Origin: Vicinamibacterales bacterium
Lineage (GTDB): Bacteria; Acidobacteriota; Vicinamibacteria; Vicinamibacterales; UBA2999
NCBI GenBank assembly: GCA_041394705.1
Contig: JAWKHS010000033.1
Location: 1 to 33,416 of the forward strand
Length of the DNA: 33,416 bases
Direction of reading: 5' to 3'
In this document: positions 30,749 through 33,416 of the stretch, piece after piece
Position numbering within the stretch: position 1 is the first letter of the stretch
Layout: each line of letters opens with the position of its first letter
Notes under the pieces: model-generated
Seen by the model: only the letters and a program-made list of their open reading frames with translations
What the model was told of the DNA's origin: nothing
Database searches by the model: none
Translations under genes and position numbers: made by a program

Positions 30749-30948
30749 TCGTACGGCAGCATCCGCCGCAACTTCGCCTGCTCCGATTCCGAGACGACGA
30801 CGTTGCCGCGGGCGTGGCGCTTCATCTGAGTGGTCTTGCAGGTGAGCTGGTGTCGCTTGAAGGCCGACGCCCGGACGAACTTTCCGGTGCCGGTCTTCTT
30901 GAAGCGCTTCGCGGCGCCCCGATGGCTCTTCAACTTCATCTTCGGCAT
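30745..30948 (-). CDS. rpmI: Ribosomal protein L35 (bL35)
   Basis: Protein of 67 residues with the whole family pattern: MPKMKLKSHRGAAKRFKKTG, GKFVRASAFKRHQLTCK and RRMLPYD at the end. It belongs to the large ribosomal subunit. The ribosome site AGAGGA lies 4-9 nt before ATG 30948, and infC ends only 8 nt upstream, so the two are in one transcript. The stop codon falls in repeat array 4. Confidence 0.97.
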   Translation of the reverse strand: MPKMKLKSHRGAAKRFKKTGTGKFVRASAFKRHQLTCKTTQMKRHARGNVVVSESEQAKLRRMLPYD

Positions 30949-30956
30949 CGTGTCCT

Positions 30957-31547
30957 CTAACTTCCCGCCATCTCTTCTTCGGCCGCCCGTGGACGGAGCG
31001 GCTTCGCGCCGCGCTTCTGCGACAGGATGGTGTGCATCTGGTTGCCTTCCTGGCGGGGCATGGTCTCGGCCATCGCCACCTCGGCCAGGTCCTCGATGAG
31101 ACGCATCAGGATGCGCTGGCCGATCTCCGGATGCGCCATTTCGCGGCCCCGGAAGAACACCGTCGCCTTCACCTTGTCGCCTTCTTCGAGGAAGCGCTCG
31201 ATGTGCTTCTTCTTGAACTGGTAATCGTGTTCGTCGACCTTCGGCCGGAACTTGATCTCCTTGACCTCGATCACCTTCTGGTGCTTCTTCGCCTCGCGCT
31301 GCCGCTTCGCCTCCTGGTACTGATACTTCCCGTAGTCCATGATCCGGCAGACCGGCGGCACGGCGGTGGGGGAGATCTCCACGAGGTCGAGTCCTTTGGA
31401 CCGGGCGATGGTGAGCGCCTGCGGCGGCGGCATGATGCCCAACTGCTGGCCCGTCTCGTCGATGACCCGGATCTCACGGACCCGGATGCGCTCGTTGGTG
31501 CGGACGCGGTCGTCCCGGCGACCGCCACGGTTGCGATCGAATGCGAT
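30957..31547 (-). CDS. infC: Translation initiation factor IF-3, predicted AUC start
   Basis: Factor of 196 residues that binds the 30S subunit and rejects wrong start codons. From an AUC at 31547-31545 the frame reads AFDRNRGGRRDDRVRTNERI, RVREIRVIDETGQQLG, then the IF3 N domain (ISPTAVPPVCRIMDYGKYQYQ) and C domain (IKFRPKVDEHDYQFKKKHIERFL; VFFRGREMAHPEIGQRIL). The first conventional start, TTG at 31442, would remove the conserved RVREIRVID strand. No ATG, GTG or TTG exists between that and the in-frame TAA upstream. GGAGG (31558-31554) lies 6 nt before the AUC. IF3 in E. coli starts at AUU and represses itself through that codon; the same logic applies here by inference. The thrS stop is 24 nt upstream, so no long leader. 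Confidence 0.95.
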   Translation of the reverse strand: MAFDRNRGGRRDDRVRTNERIRVREIRVIDETGQQLGIMPPPQALTIARSKGLDLVEISPTAVPPVCRIMDYGKYQYQEAKRQREAKKHQKVIEVKEIKFRPKVDEHDYQFKKKHIERFLEEGDKVKATVFFRGREMAHPEIGQRILMRLIEDLAEVAMAETMPRQEGNQMHTILSQKRGAKPLRPRAAEEEMAGS

Positions 31548-31558
31548 AGTCAGCCTCC
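31545..31558 (-). promoter_or_regulatory. infC ribosome site and non-standard AUC start
   Basis: GGAGG (31558-31554), spacer CTGACT, then ATC (31547-31545). The only other candidate, CTG at 31553-31551, touches the Shine-Dalgarno sequence with no spacing. This decides the start of infC and is the likely point of autoregulation by IF3. Confidence 0.75.
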
Positions 31559-31571
31559 AGACGGAAAGTTC

Positions 31572-33416
31572 TTAGGATAGCCGCTTCTCGGCGGCCTCGG
31601 CAAGGGCGTCCGCGAGGAACGTGTCGAGCGGGGTGGGGCCCAGGTCGCCCCGTGAGCGGCTCCGGACGGCCACCAGGCCGTCGGCGGCCTCCTTGTCGCC
31701 CACCACCAGCATGTAAGGCACTTTCTGCAGCTGGGCCTCCCGGATCTTGTAGTTCACCTTCTCCTGGCGGTCGTCCACGACGGCCCGGAGCCCGGCCGCC
31801 TCCAGCCGCGCCGCCACGGTCCGGGCGTAGTCGGCGTGACGGTCGGCAATCGGGAGGACCGACACCTGGAGGGGGGCCAGCCACAGGGGGAAGGCGCCTG
31901 CGAAGTGCTCGATGAGGATGCCGATGAAGCGCTCGAAGCTGCCGAAGATCGCCCGATGGATGACCACGGGCGTGTGCTCGGCGTTGTCGGCGCCCACGTA
32001 GGTGAGCCCGAACCGCGCCGGCATCTGGTAGTCGAGCTGGATCGTGCCGCACTGCCACTTCCGGCCGAGGGCGTCGGTGATGTCGAAGTCGATCTTCGGG
32101 CCGTAGAACGCGCCCTCGCCTTCCTCGAGCAGGTACGCCTGCCCCGCCCGTTCCAGCGCGGCGCGGAGCGAGGCCTCGGCGGCGTCCCACGTCGCCACCT
32201 CGCCCAGGAATTTCTCGGGCCGCGTCGCGAGCTTTGCCGTGTACTCGAGCCCGAAGTCGCCGTAGATGCCCTTGACGAGGCGCAGCAGCGCCTCGACTTC
32301 CGACGCGATCTGGTCGTCGGTCACGAAGCAGTGGCCGTCGTCCTGCGAGAACTGCCGCACCCGCGTCAGACCGGAGAGCACGCCCGAGGCCTCGTTGCGG
32401 TGAAGGGGCGTCTGCTCGTGCAGCCGCAGGGGCAGGTCCTTGTAGCTGCGCATCTCACCGGCGAAGACCAGCATGTGGCCGGGGCAGTTCATGGCCTTGA
32501 GCCCCATCTCCTCGCCGTCCTTCGAGTCCACGAGGAACATGTTCTCGCGGTAGTGCGACCAGTGCCCGGACGTCTCCCAGAGGCCCTTGTTGAAGATGAT
32601 GGGCGTCTTGACCTCGACGTAGCCCGCCGGGAACAACCGGCTCCGCATGTAGTCGGCGAGCGTGTTGTAGAGCGTGGCGCCCTTGGCCAGCCAGAAGGTG
32701 GCGCCAGGCGCCCAGTGGTGCCACGTGAAGAGCCCCAGTTCCTTGCCGACCTTGCGATGGTCGCGCTTCTTGGCCTCCTCGATCCGGGCCAGGTGCGCGT
32801 CCAGGTCCTTCTGCGTCAGGAACGCCGTGCCGTACAGCCGCTGCATCGGCTGGTTCTTCGCGTCGCCCTTCCAGTACGCGTTCGACGTGGACATCAGCTT
32901 GAACGCCTTCAGGCGTCCCGTGCTGGGAACGTGCGGCCCGACGCAGAAGTCGACGAACGTGTCGCGGTCCTTGATCGTGTAGCAGCTGACGCGCGTGTCG
33001 CCCGCCGTCTTCTCCTCGATGAGCTGCACCTTCAGCGGCTCGCCGCGTCTGGCGAAGAAGGCCATCGCTTCGTCACGCGGCCACATCTGCCGCTCGTAGA
33101 CCAGATCCTGCGCGGCCATCTCGCGCATCTTGGCTTCGATGCGCTCGAGGTCCTCGGGCACGAACGGCTGCGGCACGACGAAGTCGTAGAAGTAGCCATC
33201 GTCGATGGCCGGGCCGATGCCGCACTGGACGTCGGGGTAGAGCGCCGTGACCGCGGCGGCCATGAGATGCGCCGTGGAGTGGCGCAACAGCGGGAGCGCC
33301 TCAGGGCTCTGGTCGGTCACCAACCGCACGCGCGCGTCACGGGTGAGGGGATACGTGAGATCGACGAGTGCGTCGTCCACGACGGCGGCGAGGGCGGCCT
33401 TGGCGAGGCGGGGCGA
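31572..33416 (-). CDS. thrS: Threonyl-tRNA synthetase, 5' end outside window
   Basis: Charges tRNA(Thr) and hydrolyses mischarged Ser-tRNA(Thr). 614 residues are visible; the N-terminal start is past the right edge, as the frame continues to the last base with SPRLAKAALAAVVDDALVDL, the TGS domain region. The editing site is present: HSTAHLMAAAV and CVGPHVPSTG with the HxxxH and CxxxH metal-site residues. The class II core follows: the Zn-binding cysteine in MNCPGHMLVFAGE, motif 2 LHRNEASGVLSGLTRVRQFSQDD, and motif 3 around VVIHRAIFGSFERFIGIL. The C-terminal anticodon domain ends AEAAEKRLS. It is the first gene of the operon. Control by T-box or by ThrRS binding to its leader, known elsewhere, cannot be judged because the leader is outside. 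Confidence 0.96.
   Translation of the reverse strand, partial: SPRLAKAALAAVVDDALVDLTYPLTRDARVRLVTDQSPEALPLLRHSTAHLMAAAVTALYPDVQCGIGPAIDDGYFYDFVVPQPFVPEDLERIEAKMREMAAQDLVYERQMWPRDEAMAFFARRGEPLKVQLIEEKTAGDTRVSCYTIKDRDTFVDFCVGPHVPSTGRLKAFKLMSTSNAYWKGDAKNQPMQRLYGTAFLTQKDLDAHLARIEEAKKRDHRKVGKELGLFTWHHWAPGATFWLAKGATLYNTLADYMRSRLFPAGYVEVKTPIIFNKGLWETSGHWSHYRENMFLVDSKDGEEMGLKAMNCPGHMLVFAGEMRSYKDLPLRLHEQTPLHRNEASGVLSGLTRVRQFSQDDGHCFVTDDQIASEVEALLRLVKGIYGDFGLEYTAKLATRPEKFLGEVATWDAAEASLRAALERAGQAYLLEEGEGAFYGPKIDFDITDALGRKWQCGTIQLDYQMPARFGLTYVGADNAEHTPVVIHRAIFGSFERFIGILIEHFAGAFPLWLAPLQVSVLPIADRHADYARTVAARLEAAGLRAVVDDRQEKVNYKIREAQLQKVPYMLVVGDKEAADGLVAVRSRSRGDLGPTPLDTFLADALAEAAEKRLS

Overview
The window is a stretch of a high-GC chromosome (third codon positions almost all G or C). 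The gene families, the classical thrS-infC-rpmI-rplT-pheS-pheT-zapB-zapA order, a cstA gene, secreted cytochrome c proteins and a barrel-type outer-membrane protein point to a Gram-negative soil bacterium. My best guess is Acidobacteriota, class Vicinamibacteria. This is an inference from content; no 16S rRNA gene lies in the window.

Layout. 1-1.7 kb (+): the 3' part of a type II sulfide:quinone oxidoreductase and a TauE/SafE permease, a small sulfur module. 1.8-5.2 kb (+): an M48 metalloprotease lipoprotein and an ABC-F translation factor of the YbiT/EttA kind. 5.2-6.0 kb: two frame-damaged genes, an unidentified remnant (+) and a DinB-family gene (-). 6.17-6.53 kb (-): a complete tmRNA gene with tag ADNQYALAA. 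6.6-10.5 kb (+): a coiled-coil/GAF protein translationally coupled to a TPR-lytic transglycosylase. 10.5-15.4 kb (-): three tandem, overlapping, paralogous multi-pass membrane proteins. 15.4-18.8 kb (+), divergent: a SAM methyltransferase coupled to a large GT-C-like membrane protein. 18.9-26.1 kb (-): outer-membrane barrel, CstA, 3D-domain protein, ThiL, a secreted Ig-like protein and a cytochrome c protein with a PHM-like copper domain. 26.2-33.4 kb (-): the ThrRS/IF3/L35/L20/PheRS/Zap operon, with thrS running off the right edge.

The right-hand operon is the best understood part and holds several oddities. infC appears to start at AUC, the rare-codon device known from IF3 autoregulation. 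PheT lacks the usual N-terminal EMAP-II/OB-fold insert. The pheS frame runs 57 codons upstream of its first in-frame ATG, up to an ATG that is one base out of frame. rplT is bracketed by two elements of about 170-180 nt, each bounded by four-copy 7-bp tandem repeats in inverted orientation. A strong terminator between rplT and pheS separates the ribosomal-protein half from pheST.

Other points worth attention: a strongly self-complementary 230-nt leader between a secreted-protein gene and thiL; three genes with a -10-like hexamer exactly 9 nt before ATG and no Shine-Dalgarno sequence (predicted leaderless mRNAs); and three 1-nt frame breaks, which may be genuine decay or sequence errors.
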